In this document: positions 37,840-48,569 of the stretch, piece by piece
Layout: each line of letters begins with the position of its first letter
How positions within the stretch are numbered: the stretch's first letter is position 1
DNA from: Muscardinus avellanarius
Lineage: Eukaryota; Chordata; Mammalia; Rodentia; Gliridae
Direction: 5' to 3'
NCBI GenBank assembly: GCA_963383645.1
Contig: OY726567.1
Coordinates: 65,196,234 to 65,260,233, forward strand
DNA length: 64,000 nucleotides
Made by a program: the position numbers and the translations under genes
The notes under the pieces: generated by a model
Database searches by the model: none
Told to the model about the DNA's origin: nothing
Seen by the model: the letters and a program-made list of their open reading frames with translations, nothing else

Positions 37840-38520
37840 TAGCTGTGACCAGGATCTCCAGGACATCCCAGTGTGGTGAGCATGGGAAGAGATTGTGGAT
37901 CTGAGAGTGAGTTGTGGTCACAGGGCTAGGGGTGAAGGTATTAGTGAAATATCCACTCAGAAGTTCAGGTGGAGGGTTCTAAGCCTTTTGCATAGTTTGA
38001 ATGCAAAGATTAAAATGGGATTGGCTGTATAGAGACTTGTCCCACCTAGGGGAGCCAGGGGCTTAGCCAGGATGGTGGGAAGGGCTTTTGGAGACATGAA
38101 CCCATTATGTGTCACCAGATCACCTGGCCAGAAAGAGTCCTGAAGGGACAACTCCAGCAGAGGTGACCTGACCCCTGTGGACCCATCCTCCCAAGATGTG
38201 CCTGGTCTTGGAACCTGGCCTGGGCAGCTCAGCCTGGACCTAACAATCATGAACTCAGATTCCTGAGGGTTCCCACCTGCAGCCCGGGCAGGCCTTCCCA
38301 CCATGACCCTCACCTGCTATACCTCTAGCAGTTACCATCACAGAGGGAGGGGTGAATTTGAGGGACATTGCTTTTTTTGTAAGACAGCATACAGATCCCA
38401 GTACAGTTGCAGTGTGAACAGGATGTGGTTCATACCTACACAGCGCTCTGCGTCCTCAGCCCACAGCCCAGTGGCCAGCTGCTCTGCACCCTAAGATGGG
38501 GGGCTGGTGGGGGAAACTGT
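37840..38520. repeat. LRC segmental duplication, right part
   Basis: 37,850-38,100 matches 55,110-55,360. 38,190-38,510 is the third copy of the low-copy block seen at 2,983 and 4,098. No coding exon found. Confidence 0.5.
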
Positions 38521-38782
38521 CAGAGAAAATCAGATGTCACACAGTCCAACCAAAACTAGCTCAGCCCCACCCCTGACCCCCTGAACACCACTGGCTGTGC
38601 TCTGAACCACCCCTTTGCTGATTCCAGAATTCCTGCCGAATCTATAGAGCATCACCAGGAGTGAGGCATCTCAGCACACCACATTGGGTTTAGTGGTTTC
38701 AGAGTGGGTTCTGATTTTGTCAGTCTACTCTGTTACTTAAACCAGATTCTTTGTGCAGCTGAAGATGTAGAGAGTCGATTGA

Positions 38783-39075
38783 AGGAGGGGCCAAGATGGC
38801 GGTGGCCATGATCCCATGTAGCAACAATAGTGGGCAGCAGCCAAATAGGACATATATTCTTCTGAGAAACCCTGGACATCAGATTTTGGCTTACTATCTG
38901 ATTGGGACAACATATACATTTATAGCCATGACTTCCTACCTAAAATATAAGAGAGAAGAGACGGACCAAGATGGCAGAGACAGCAGTGGTGGCAGCGGCC
39001 AGTATTTGGAAGAGGTAGATAAATCTAATCCAATCCGCCTCTGACTGTTGGAGAAAACTTCCCCCAAAAAGACTT
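38783..39075 (+). mobile_element. L1 5'-UTR start and first monomer
   Basis: Begins at a CCAAGATGGCGG box, the YY1-type start seen in many L1 promoters. The first about 170 bp recur at 40,405-40,590. A second CCAAGATGGC box starts a monomer at 38,967, cut off at about 39,075 by the LTR-like element. Confidence 0.72.
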
Positions 39076-39099
39076 CTCCTGCTCTATGTTGCGGGGGGT

Positions 39100-39740
39100 G
39101 AAAAGTGCGTGGTGTGTGTGGGGAGAAGTAATCCCCCCCCCCCCACCACACAAACAGACAAACAGAAAAATCGTGGATTCTTGTTCTAAGCTAAGAATAA
39201 GTATTCATCGCTTGGACCATTGCTGAAGATTTAAAGGAGTTTGTTAGAAAGATAGAAATACAGAAAATAGAAATACAGCCCCATGCCAAGATGGCATGAG
39301 GGGATGACTCGAATGAGTACACCAAAGGAATTACACGTGGACTTGGCCTTTTATATCCATGACCTCCATCTTGTTTGCGTGACTCTGACGTAGTGAACGT
39401 CCCTGTAAGGTACCTCCCCTAGCAAGGTGTGGTGAGGTGTCTCCTTTCATGAAGGGCAAGGTCAAACCCTGCCCCATCCTCCCTAGATCATCATGTAGAT
39501 CTGTCTTTAGAAAGAGGAAGCCCTAGCTCTCCTCTATTGACTTGTTGATTACTTTGGCTAGATTGATTTACATTGGAATAGCTGTCTGTTTTTAGGCTGA
39601 AACCAAGTCCTTTCTTTATCCATGTCTGCCTCCATTTTGACACAACTATTTTGAAATATACCAATTATTTTCTTTTGAAATATATTAATAATCAGAGCTT
39701 TCCCAAATCTTCCTAGGCCATTCCCCATACTGGCACACTC
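39100..39740 (-). mobile_element. LTR-like element, copy 2, inside an L1 monomer
   Basis: Same family as 37,150-37,835, same orientation. Its left flank (CTCCTGCTCTATG) and right flank (CTCTACATGCTCAGG) correspond to adjacent parts of the L1 monomer (CTCCTGCCCCACATGCTC), so it inserted into the monomer array. Confidence 0.55.
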
Positions 39741-39741
39741 T

Positions 39742-40180
39742 ACATGCTCAGGAATTCTGGACAACATACTATGTAAGAAAAGCGCTCGGGAGGAGGGCCA
39801 AGATGGTGGTGGCAGTGGCCAGTATTGGGGAGAGGCAGGTAGATTCATTCTAATCTACTCTGAACTTTTGAGGAAATCTCCCCAAAAGTAGACTGCACCT
39901 GCCCCACATGCTCAGGAACTCTGGACAACATACTATGTAAGAAAAATGTTCGGGGCACGTCAGATGGAGCCTGCATAGTCAGGTCGGCCGGCGCCGCGTG
40001 TTCCGAGAGCCAAGGGTGCTCCTGGCTGCCGAGCTCCTCTGTGCAGTACCAGAGCTAGGTGAGCTTGGAGCAGTAGAACCTGCTCTCCGTGGTGAAGCTG
40101 TGGGTCTCCACCCTTGGAAGGGAGATAAAACACATTGCTACTAGATAATTGGGCCCCCAACGCCTGCAAAAGACACGTAC
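39742..40180 (+). mobile_element. L1 5'-UTR monomers and downstream 5'-UTR
   Basis: Monomer starts (ACATGCTCAGGAA) at 39,742 and 39,906 give a 164-bp period. The GC-rich sequence at 39,960-40,150 matches 41,085-41,310 and is probably the non-repeated part of the 5' UTR. Confidence 0.7.
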
Positions 40181-40187
40181 TGTTTTC

Positions 40188-40378
40188 TTCCTTTTTTTTT
40201 TGGTGGTACCTGGAAACCCTTCCACCTCTGAGATACACTCCCAGACACCTATTTTTAAAAATATTTTTTATTTGGAAACAGGTCTCTTAAGCCAGCATGG
40301 CTGGCTTCGAACCTGTGCGATTCTCTTGTCTCTGCCTCCCAAGCACAAGTGTGTGCCACCACACTTGGCTTACTGTTT
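40188..40378 (-). mobile_element. B1/ID-type SINE in the L1 5' UTR
   Basis: Antisense dimer between two TACTGTTTTCTT copies (about 40,178 and 40,371), the target-site duplication. Confidence 0.93.
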
Positions 40379-40394
40379 TCTTTTATTAAAATAT

Positions 40395-41335
40395 ATTGAA
40401 GAGGGAGGAAGATGGCGACGGCTGTAGTTACAGCTACAGTGGCGACCACGGCCACAGCGGTGATGGTTAGCAGCGGCTGGATAGGATATGTATCCCCCTG
40501 AGAAGCCCTGGACAACAGATTTTGATTGAATAACTGATTGAGACAACACACAGAAACATTTCCAGTCATGACTTCCTATCTGAAATATAGGAGAGAGAGT
40601 GGAAAATGGCGGAATTAGAGGCACGACGGCAGCACGGTGCCCGTCACTGCAAGAAAAGTGATTTTTGGAGGGATATCCCAGAAGAGATCAGAAAGCAGAC
40701 TGCTCCTGCCACACATGCACAGGAATACTTAACAACAACATACTCTAGGGGAGACCAAGAAGATAGTAGCAGCAGCCAGTATTCAGGAGAGGCAGACAGA
40801 TCCAACCAAAGCCACCTTGAGTTTTTGAAGAAATCGCTCCCAAAGTAGACTGTTCCTGCCCCACATGCTCAGGAACTCTGAACAACATACTATGTAAAAA
40901 AAAGTTTTGTGGAGACAGACCAAGGTGACCGGTAGTGGTGGCGGCCAGTATTCGGGAGAAGCAGCTGGATCCAATCCAATCCACCTTGAATTTTTGAAAA
41001 CATCTCCCCAAAAGTAGACTGCTCTTGCCACACATGTGCAGGGATTCTGGACAACATACTATGTAAGAAAAATGTCCGGGGCAAGTTGGAGGGAGCCCCG
41101 ACCATATTGTTGGGCCGATTCACTACACCGGGTCTCCTGGGAGACCTCAGCTCATGGCCACTGTGATCCTCTGTGCTGCGCTGGGGGTCAGGGCGTGCTT
41201 GGAGCAGCATATCCCGCTCTTCATGGTGAGGCTGTGAGGCTGTGAGCCTCTGCTTTCAGTGGGGAGATAAAATTCATTGCTGCTAGGGAATTGGGCTCTC
41301 AGTTTCTGCAAATGACACGTGCTGTTCTCTCCTAC
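40395..41335 (+). mobile_element. Second L1 5' UTR with tandem monomers
   Basis: Starts GGAGGAAGATGGCGACGGC. Monomer starts lie at 40,712, 40,863 and 41,032 (periods 151 and 169 bp), each with 'aacaacatactatg' and a following 'ggccagtattc' box. The non-repeated part is 41,085-41,335. Confidence 0.75.

Positions 41336-41380
<45 letters not shown>
41336..41380. repeat. (GT)n microsatellite
   Basis: About 20 GT units at the end of the L1 5' UTR. Confidence 0.97.
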
Positions 41381-41389
41381 GGAAAAATG

Positions 41390-41720
41390 GGAACCTCTGT
41401 AAACATTATGCCCACAGTGACAGTAACCAGAGCCTGCCGGGCAGCGAGGCCGGGTCTGGAGCCAGCAGCTGGGCCTGGAACCTGCTGCATGGTGAGGCCA
41501 GTTCTGGAGCCAATGAGGCCGGGCCCAGAGCCTGCCGCGGGGCAAGGCTGGGTCTGGAGCCAGTGAGACTGAGCCTGGAGTCTATTGCGCAGCAGGCCTG
41601 GAACTGGGGCCTGCCTCACAGCAAAGGGCCAGTGGGTTTCTTCAACTGTGTGGCCAGGAAGCTCTAGAAGCTGCCGCTGCCTCACCCAATCTCTCAGCAG
41701 ATTTCCAGATCCAAGTAACC
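41390..41720. repeat. Degenerate GC-rich units related to the VNTR
   Basis: Three or four imperfect units of the form GAGCCTGCCG..GGCAAGGC..GGTCTGGAGCCA, related to 29,666-30,830. Their place between the L1 5' UTR and L1 3' end suggests that the VNTR is part of this L1 family's 5' region. Confidence 0.65.
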
Positions 41721-41789
41721 TCTATTTTTTATTTTTAAAATTCATTGTGAGTGGATCATCCTGTCAAAGTTACTCACCTTCTGCCTTTC

Positions 41790-42495
41790 AGGTTTTCAAT
41801 AAGTGGGAATAAGTGTGGAGAAATAGAAGCTCTAATACATTGTCGGTGGGATTGCAAGTTGGTGCAACCACTTTGGAGAACAGTATAGAAGATCCTCAGA
41901 AGAAGGAAAATGAACTTACCATATGACCCAGCAATACCACCTCTGGGTATCTACCAAAAAGAATGAACACCAAAATACCAAACTATTGCATGAACAACCA
42001 TGTTCATAGCTGCACAGTTCACCATTGCCAAACTGTGGAACCAGCCAAGATGTCCTTCAATGATTAAGTGGATTTCAAAACTATGGGATATGTACACAAT
42101 GGAATTTTGCCCGGCCATAAGGGAACACAAAATTATGGTATTTACAGTGAAATGTCACAAAAAAGGAATTCAGATGCTTTTTTAAATGTGTAAAATATTA
42201 GGAAGAAATGGGTAACAGGAGGAACTCTAGATGAAGGGACCCTATAGAGGAGCAATGAAGGTGACATATCTGAGGGGATAAGAGGGAGGATAAGAGAAAC
42301 TCTTTAAAGCACATAATGTACTTAAACATATCAAAGTCAATCAGGAAGCCAAGCATGGGTAGAAGGGAGGGGGGAAGGGGTTAGAGATTGGGTAGGGGCT
42401 GATTGGGTGATGTGTGCATGTATATCTCCACAAGATTTTTATCCCATTGAGATATATGACTACAATGCACCAACAAAAATTTATTAAAAAAAAAG
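41790..42495 (+). mobile_element. L1 3' end (end of ORF2 plus 3' UTR)
   Basis: 41,800-42,160 follows the conserved L1 ORF2 end ('ccatatgacccagcaatacc', 'ccattgccaaactgtgga', 'tacacaatggaattttg'). 42,170-42,480 is the 3' UTR shared with the composite retroposon, ending in TTTATTAAAAAAAAAG. Everything between the 5' UTR and the ORF2 end is missing. Confidence 0.82.
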
Positions 42496-42639
42496 AAGTA
42501 GAGGGTCAATGATATTCATTATGGAATGTGGTAATTACAAATAGCAGGATATGTTCATGAAGTACAAGAGAGAGTGAAGAAGTTACAGGTGCTTAGGGGT
42601 AAGAAAAGAAGGGGACCAGTCTCAGAAAGTCAGGAACAA

Positions 42640-42645
42640 TTTAAT
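42640..42645 (-). terminator. Possible polyadenylation signal of gene C
   Basis: ATTAAA on the minus strand about 190 bp past the gene C stop. It is the commonest variant signal. No AATAAA was seen nearby on this strand. Confidence 0.35.
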
Positions 42646-42835
42646 AAAAGCTTTTTTTTTTTTTTTTTTTTTTTTTACCTAGACCACCACAGACGGATCC
42701 ACATATCTAAACCCTGTCACCCCTCCACATTGCCACCAGACACTTCCCCCATAATCCTCTGGGTTTTCTTTCAGGAACTTCAGGATCATAAGATTCAGCT
42801 CAAGACTCTCAGCAGTGTCCTGTTCTCACGCCTGT

Positions 42836-42972
42836 TCACCTTTTGGCACCATCGTGGGTCCTTCTCTGGCTGTACAGAGCCTGAAACAGGAGAATCCCGA
42901 GGACCACCAGGACCACGCCAGCCATGCCCATCTGGATGAGATTCTCCACGGTGTAATCCCGGGGCTGTGGGG
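42836..42972 (-). CDS. Membrane/tail exon of gene C with Arg-to-Gln change
   Basis: Same length and layout as 21,616-21,752: [11 protein letters not shown], hydrophobic [11 protein letters not shown], tail [12 protein letters not shown], stop. CAG (42,934-42,932) replaces the CGG of gene B, a single transition at a CpG. Without the charge, pairing with FcR gamma is not expected. Confidence 0.85.
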
Positions 42973-45356
42973 CTGTGAATTTTGGAAACAGAAGTCATAG
43001 GTCAGGGCAGACCCAAATGTCTCCAGGGTCCCTGCATGTGCACCCAGGGAACCTGCCTCCCTGGACAGGACTTCACTCTGTGTCCAGCCCATCACTGAGA
43101 AGTCTTAGTTTCCTCTCTCGGGTCTGAGCTGTTTGTGATGGGCTGTGTGAGGCAAAGGAGGGGTTTCCTCAGCTAAGACCTGAAGCTCCAAGGGGTCACT
43201 GGGGTCTAACCACACCTGGGATTTGTTCGCATAATAGCCGTAGCATCTGAATATCTGCCCAAGTAACACTTGGGGCCATGAGGTTCACAGAGACCAGCGC
43301 CTGGACCTGCCCGTTGGGATGTGGCTGTGAGTCCTGGGACCAGGAGAGCTTGTGTTCTCCTCCCTCAATCAGAATGAACCTCTGAAAGCCCAGCCAGGAG
43401 CCACACTGCAGGGTCACATTCCCTCCTGAGACCACCACAGAGCTGGGCAGGGCTGAGAGCCAGGGTTTGCCATAGGCTCCTAGAAGAGGAGGAGGCAGCA
43501 GTTAAATGGCTCACACCTCCCACATCACCCCCAGGGCTGGCAGTGAGAGAGGACACCCTGAGAGCAGACCCCTCCCTGAGGACAGAGCCTGGGGCTGGGG
43601 TCCCCAAGTGTCCTCTTACCTGTCACCACCAGCTCCAGGGGGTCACTGGGCTCTGACCACCCAGCAGGGCTGTGATAGTAACAGTGATATCTCCCTGCCT
43701 GGTGCTCTGTCACGGAGGTGATGGAGAAGTTGGCCTTGTTCCCAGGCTTCAGGGGGGTCAGTGATTCCCGGGGTGATAGGCTTCCCTCTTCAGACAGATG
43801 GTACATCTGGGCCTCCAGGGCCCCCTCACACCACATGGTCACTGTGCTCCACAGGGTGATTACAGAGCCAGGCTCAGCCCAGAGCCGGGGCTTGGGGAGG
43901 GTCCCTGCAAGGAAGTAGCAGGGGAGGTGGGTCAGCTCTGAACAGGGGCACCGTGAAGGTCACACGTGGGGATGACACAGAAGCAGGTCCCTGAGGAGCA
44001 GAAGGGCTGCAGGAGCCACGTGAAGACCCGTCTCTGTTCTGGACCCTCCGGCTTTCCATTCACCGTCTCCCTCATTTTGACATCTGGTCTCAGGGCCTCC
44101 TGCTCTTGGCCCCAGTGGGCTCAGGAGTCCTGGTTCCCCTCACCCAATGGGACACTCAAGCCCCCCCCCCCCGATCATGTGTCAGGTCCTACATCACTCA
44201 GGGAAATTTTGGTGCCTCCTCACCTGGAACCAAGACCTCCAGGGGGTCACTGGATTCTGACCACACTTGCGGAAAGTTCCTGAAATAGCCATAACATCTG
44301 AACGTCCAACTGTGCCTGGGTATCATGGGGCTTATAGGAAATAAGGCCCGGGTCCCACTGCTGGGATCTTGCTGTGAATCCAGGGTCCAGTAGAGCTTGC
44401 GTTCTCCTTCCTCAGTCAGAATGAGCCTGTCAAATCTCAGTTCGGAGCCACACTGCAGGGTCACATTCCCTCCTGAGGCCACCACAGGGCTGGGCAGGGC
44501 TGAGAGCCTGGGTTTGTCATAGGTTCCTAGGAGAGGAGGAGGCAGTGAGTTAAATGGGCTCATACTTCACAAGTTATTCTTCAGGGCTGGCTGTGAGAGG
44601 GGACACCCTGAAAGCAGACCTCCTCCTTGAGGGCCGAGCCTGGGGTTGGGGTCCCCAAGTGTCCTCTCACCTGTTACCACCAGCTCCAGGGGGTCACTGG
44701 GCTCTGACTTGCCAGCAGGGTTATGATAGTAACAGTGATATCGCCCTGCATGGTGCTCTGTCATGTATAGGATGGAGAACTTGGTCCTGTTCCTGGCATC
44801 CAGTGGGGTCTGTCTGTCCCAGGGCTCAGTCTTTCCTTCTCTATACAGGAGGTACTCCAGGGCATCCAGGGTCCCCTCACACCAGATGGTCACTTGCTGC
44901 CCACAGCTGATCACAGAACTTGGCTCAGCCCAGAGCCTGGGCTTGGGGAGGGTCCCTGCAAGGAGATCAGAGGCTGGGTCCCAGCACCTTTCCCCTCAGA
45001 CTCCAGCTCTCAGCCCAGGACCCTCCGTGTCTCCCCAGCATCAGCCCATCACCGCACTGCCCACAGTAGCCCCTTGTTTCCAGTGAGGAGCATTAATCTG
45101 GGACACTGGGACACACTCACCTGCCTGCACTGGGGTCCTGGGGCCCAGACTTAGCCCTGGAAGGGAGTTCCCTGTGAGAGGTTTGTCCTGGGGTCTGAGC
45201 AGCTCCTGTTCTCACCTGAGCCATGGAGCCTGGGGTGTCCTGCTGGACCAGGGCCTGGCTGTGGGGTGGGACCCCTCCAGAACAGGCTGTCCCCTCACTT
45301 CCACTTCTTCCCCAGGTCTCACTGAGGCAGAGCAGGGCCGTGATGGTGGTGGTCAT
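42836..45356 (-). CDS. LILRA/PIR-A-like receptor gene C (charge-lost, possibly non-functional)
   Basis: Exons: signal 45356-45323 ([11 protein letters not shown]; last base A instead of G changes the junction codon to R); second signal exon 45156-45121; D1 44955-44671 (285 bp); D2 44526-44224 (303 bp); D3 43904-43620 (285 bp); D4 43479-43173; membrane/tail 42972-42836. D1-D3 are open, with both cysteines and [14 protein letters not shown] ends (D1 has KSEPSDP). D4 is 307 bp instead of 303, which shifts the frame after NLMAPS, and its donor reads CT instead of GT. The stem exon is partly deleted. D3 ends in phase 1, so D3 joined directly to the membrane exon would be in frame, giving a three-Ig form. 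The membrane arginine is glutamine. It is either an altered receptor or a young pseudogene. Compact intron lengths resemble gene A. Confidence 0.66.
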
Positions 45357-45569
45357 GGCGCCCCGCCCAGTGGTGCCCACCAGGAAGGATATACACACGG
45401 AGTGTGGCCACTTTTGAGGCTGGGTCCTCCTCGTCACGCAGCGTCACATCGGCATCCTCACAGAAAGGGGAACTGCTCTCCAGTTCCTTCTCCTTTCCCC
45501 AGGGTGGCAGCTGGGATGGGCTCCAACCTCTCTGCAGACCCTTCAGGTTAAAGGTGTTTCACCTGAAAC

Positions 45570-45700
45570 CCCATCCTTTATCTGTTTGTCTTTGCTCACT
45601 TAGGGCCAGGACTTTATGGCAAATAGACTTGGCACTTCCATTGCCCTTCCAGGTGAGAGAGATCAGGGCCGGCCCTTTCTCTCAGGGTCTTCCAATGGGT
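45570..45700 (-). promoter_or_regulatory. Conserved 5' flank of gene C (candidate promoter)
   Basis: Third copy of the flank seen for genes A and B. It keeps the CACCTGGAAGGGCAATGGAAGTG segment with GGAA cores on the gene strand. Confidence 0.33.
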
Positions 45701-46304
45701 TCCTTCCCCACTCCAGACCATCCATCTGCAGAGCACTGTGGGGTCCCCACCATGGCCAGTTATCAGCCCCGCCCTAAAGATGCTGCCAGGAAGATGCAGG
45801 TTCCTGCTGCAGGTGAGCATAGAGCAGCAGAGATGCTGAGCACTGATGTGCAGCTTACCTGGATCTCCCTCCTGGGGAGCAGAGAGACAGGTGCAGGGAG
45901 GCAGGATGGAAACTCGCTGCTTCTCCTGGCTCTGTGAGTGTGTGTGTCCTCTGCTGTGTGTGCTTCCTTTTTCTCTTCTCAGCAAGGATCCTGCCCTGCT
46001 CCCTGAGAACAGACTTCTGAGCCCTTAGGCCTTCACCCTGGCCCTGTTTCCTTGGGCAGGGCTCTCCTGATGGGGTGGGGCTGCCTTCTACTTGTTGCCA
46101 GCTCCTCACCCACAGCCCATGCTGTCTTCAGCATCAACATCTAGTCTCTGAGCCTCGGCTTCCTCATTTGGAGGCATAAGTCAGTGGTAGCTGAGCCATA
46201 GGGAGGCTCAGCCTCGGTTAATTTCCCAAACCCAGTAAATATGGTTTTGGAATGTGAGAGGCTCATGGTGTTGGACAAGGTGTGTGCCCACTGACGGTCC
46301 CTTC

Positions 46305-46615
46305 GGCCCAGCATGATGTTCCCTGCCTGTAATCCCAGCACTTGGGTGGCTGGACAGGAGATCACACGCCTGTGCCCACCCTCAGCATCTTAGTGAAGCA
46401 TTCCTTCTAAATAAAAAAATAAACTGGGCGTGGTGGTGCTTACCTATATCCCAGTCCTTGGGAGGTTGAGTCAGGTGAATCCAGGTCAGCGTCAGTAACT
46501 TAGTAAGACCAAAATCTTCCTAAGACCCGGTTTCAAAATAAAAAATCAAAGGGCCTGAGGGTGTGGCTTGGTGGTAGAATGGCCCTGGGTTAAATCCCGC
46601 ATATGAAAGACATAA
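46305..46615 (+). mobile_element. Two adjacent SINE copies
   Basis: Head-only copy 46,310-46,420, then a dimer 46,425-46,610 (GGGCGTGGTGGTGCTTACCT head, GTGTGGCTTGGTGGTAGAAT tail). Confidence 0.85.
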
Positions 46616-46842
46616 AAAGATTCAAGCAGGCAGCAGGTTGAGTTAGAAATAGGGCCCTGAGTGACCATTCGGTCCTGCCTGGGATCACCTTGCAGGCACC
46701 CTCCCCAAGCCCAAGGGATGGGTCAGGGCCCCTCACCTGATTTCCCTCAGTCATGTCCCACCTGGGATGCTCTGGGAGCTCAGCTCATGGCAGCCTGTCT
46801 GGGGCTCTGAACAGTGTTAGTGTAAAGATCTGACTTCCTCAC

Positions 46843-47905
46843 CTAAGTCCTGGAGCTCCAGCAGTCTCTGAGTAACGACCACACCTGGGGGCTATTCTAG
46901 TAGTAGCTGTAGCATCTGAACGTCCACCTGTGTCTGGAGGTCTCGGGGCCCATGGGGAACAGGGCTGGACCCATCCATTGGGTTTTCTCTGAGTCCTGGG
47001 CCCAGGAGAGCTGTGTTCTTCTCCCTTGATCAGAATGAACCTGTCATGTCTCTGCCTTGAGCCACACTAGAAGGTCAAATTCCCCTTGAGGCCACCACAG
47101 GGCTGGGCAGCGCTGAAAGGCTGGGTGAACACAGGCTCCAAGGACAGGAGGAGTCAGTTGTTAAATGGGCTCACCCCCCACATCAGCCCCAGGGCTGGCT
47201 GTGAGAGGGGGCACCTGAGGACAGACCCCCATCCTGAGGGTGGGGCTGGGACCCCTGAGTGTCCTTCTACCTGCCTCCACTAGCTCCAGGGGTCACTGCG
47301 CTCTGACCAGCCAGCAGGGCTGTAATAGTGACAGCGATATTGCCCTGCAGCGCTCTGTCATGGATGATGGAGAAGTCGGCTTTGTTCCTGGGCTCCAGTG
47401 CTGTCTCTTTGCATAATGCTGTTGGACTTTCTTCTTTGTTCAGACAGAATTTCTTGTTTCCTATTATCCCCGGACACCACATGGTCCCTGGCCTCCCCAA
47501 GGTGATCAAAGAGCCTGGCTCAGACCAGTGGGTGTGCTTGAAGAGGGTGCCTGCGAGGAGATCCCAGGCAGGATCCCATGACCTTCCCCCCTTACAGCCC
47601 AGCTCAGCCCTTGGCCCCTCCCTGTAGACCACCCTGAGCCCAGGCCAGTGTTCTCTGTCCTGAGACCTCAGGGGCTGGGCTGGGGCAGGATCCTAGGGGA
47701 AGAGTCAGCTATAGCTCCTGGGGACTCTGTCCCAGACTCAGCCCTGGAAGAGAGCCAGTGTGAGGGGTTTGCATCTGGTGCAGGGACTGATGGTTTTTTA
47801 TCTACTTGAGTTACCTGATTCCTCAGATCCTTCCCACCCAGCCTTTCTCCCCTTCTGCTCCCCACACTGACCAAGGCAGAGGCGGACAGGGAGCGTAGAC
47901 GCCAT
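46843..47905 (-). pseudogene. LILR-like pseudogene D (signal, D1, D2 only)
   Basis: Signal exon 47905-47872 (MASTLPVRLCLG); second signal exon 47743-47709 (35 bp, ending in an in-frame-destroying TATAG with donor CT); D1 47550-47271 (280 instead of 285 bp, frameshift after KADFSI); D2 about 47,139-46,843 (acceptor AG changed to TG, several frameshifts, but donor and RCYSYY core visible). No membrane or tail exon follows; gene C's 5' flank comes next. A class 2 remnant truncated at its 3' side. Confidence 0.68.
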
Positions 47906-48334
47906 GCCGTCTACTCTGAGTGCTGCAGCTTCAAGTTAGAAGACTGCAGGCCCCATAGGACAGACAGAGTCTGGAAGTGGCCGGTGACAGCTGCTGTTGC
48001 CTTCTGGGTTCCAGAGCTGTGCAGTTAAAGATGGGGATGACTCCTCCCTGGCCTGGCTCTGCTTTCCCCAGAGAGGAGCTGAGGAGGCTCCTGGCCCCAT
48101 GGAGACATCTCAGCCCAGCGGTGAGGTCCTCTGGGTTGCAAGCCTCTTCCTGTCTGGCTGAACACCACTCCACCAGGCAGGATCCTGGCTCCAGCCTGAG
48201 TGGCCAGACCACAACCCATGATACTTATCTTCTCTAGGCATCCAACATGGCAATTTGATGTCATTACAAATTTGATGTCAGTTCAAATAAGAGAAGATAC
48301 AGGGCTGCTTGATTCTAGACTTAGGAATACATCA

Positions 48335-48545
48335 CGGGCAAGGTGAGGTGGTACACACAGGTAATCCTAGTACTTGAGAGGCTGAGACAGGAGGATTTCA
48401 ATTTTGGGGCAAAGCTCAGCAACTTTGCAAAAAAAAAAAAAACGCTATGTCTTGGGGTATAATTTGAAGGTATAATGTCCCTGGGTTTAATGACCAGTTC
48501 CACTAAATAATAACAACAACAACAATAATAATAATAATAATAAAA
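48335..48545 (+). mobile_element. Diverged SINE with (AAT)n tail
   Basis: GGGCAAGGTGAGGTGGTACA head, A-run in the middle, tail ending in AAC/AAT repeats (48,513-48,545). Confidence 0.82.
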
Positions 48546-48569
48546 TAGAGAGAATGGTCCAGAGAGAAC

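Noticed and set aside
37150..39740. A complete provirus with two flanking LTRs
   Set aside because: The DNA between the two LTR-like copies is duplicated LRC flank and an L1 start, with no retroviral gene, so they are separate insertions.
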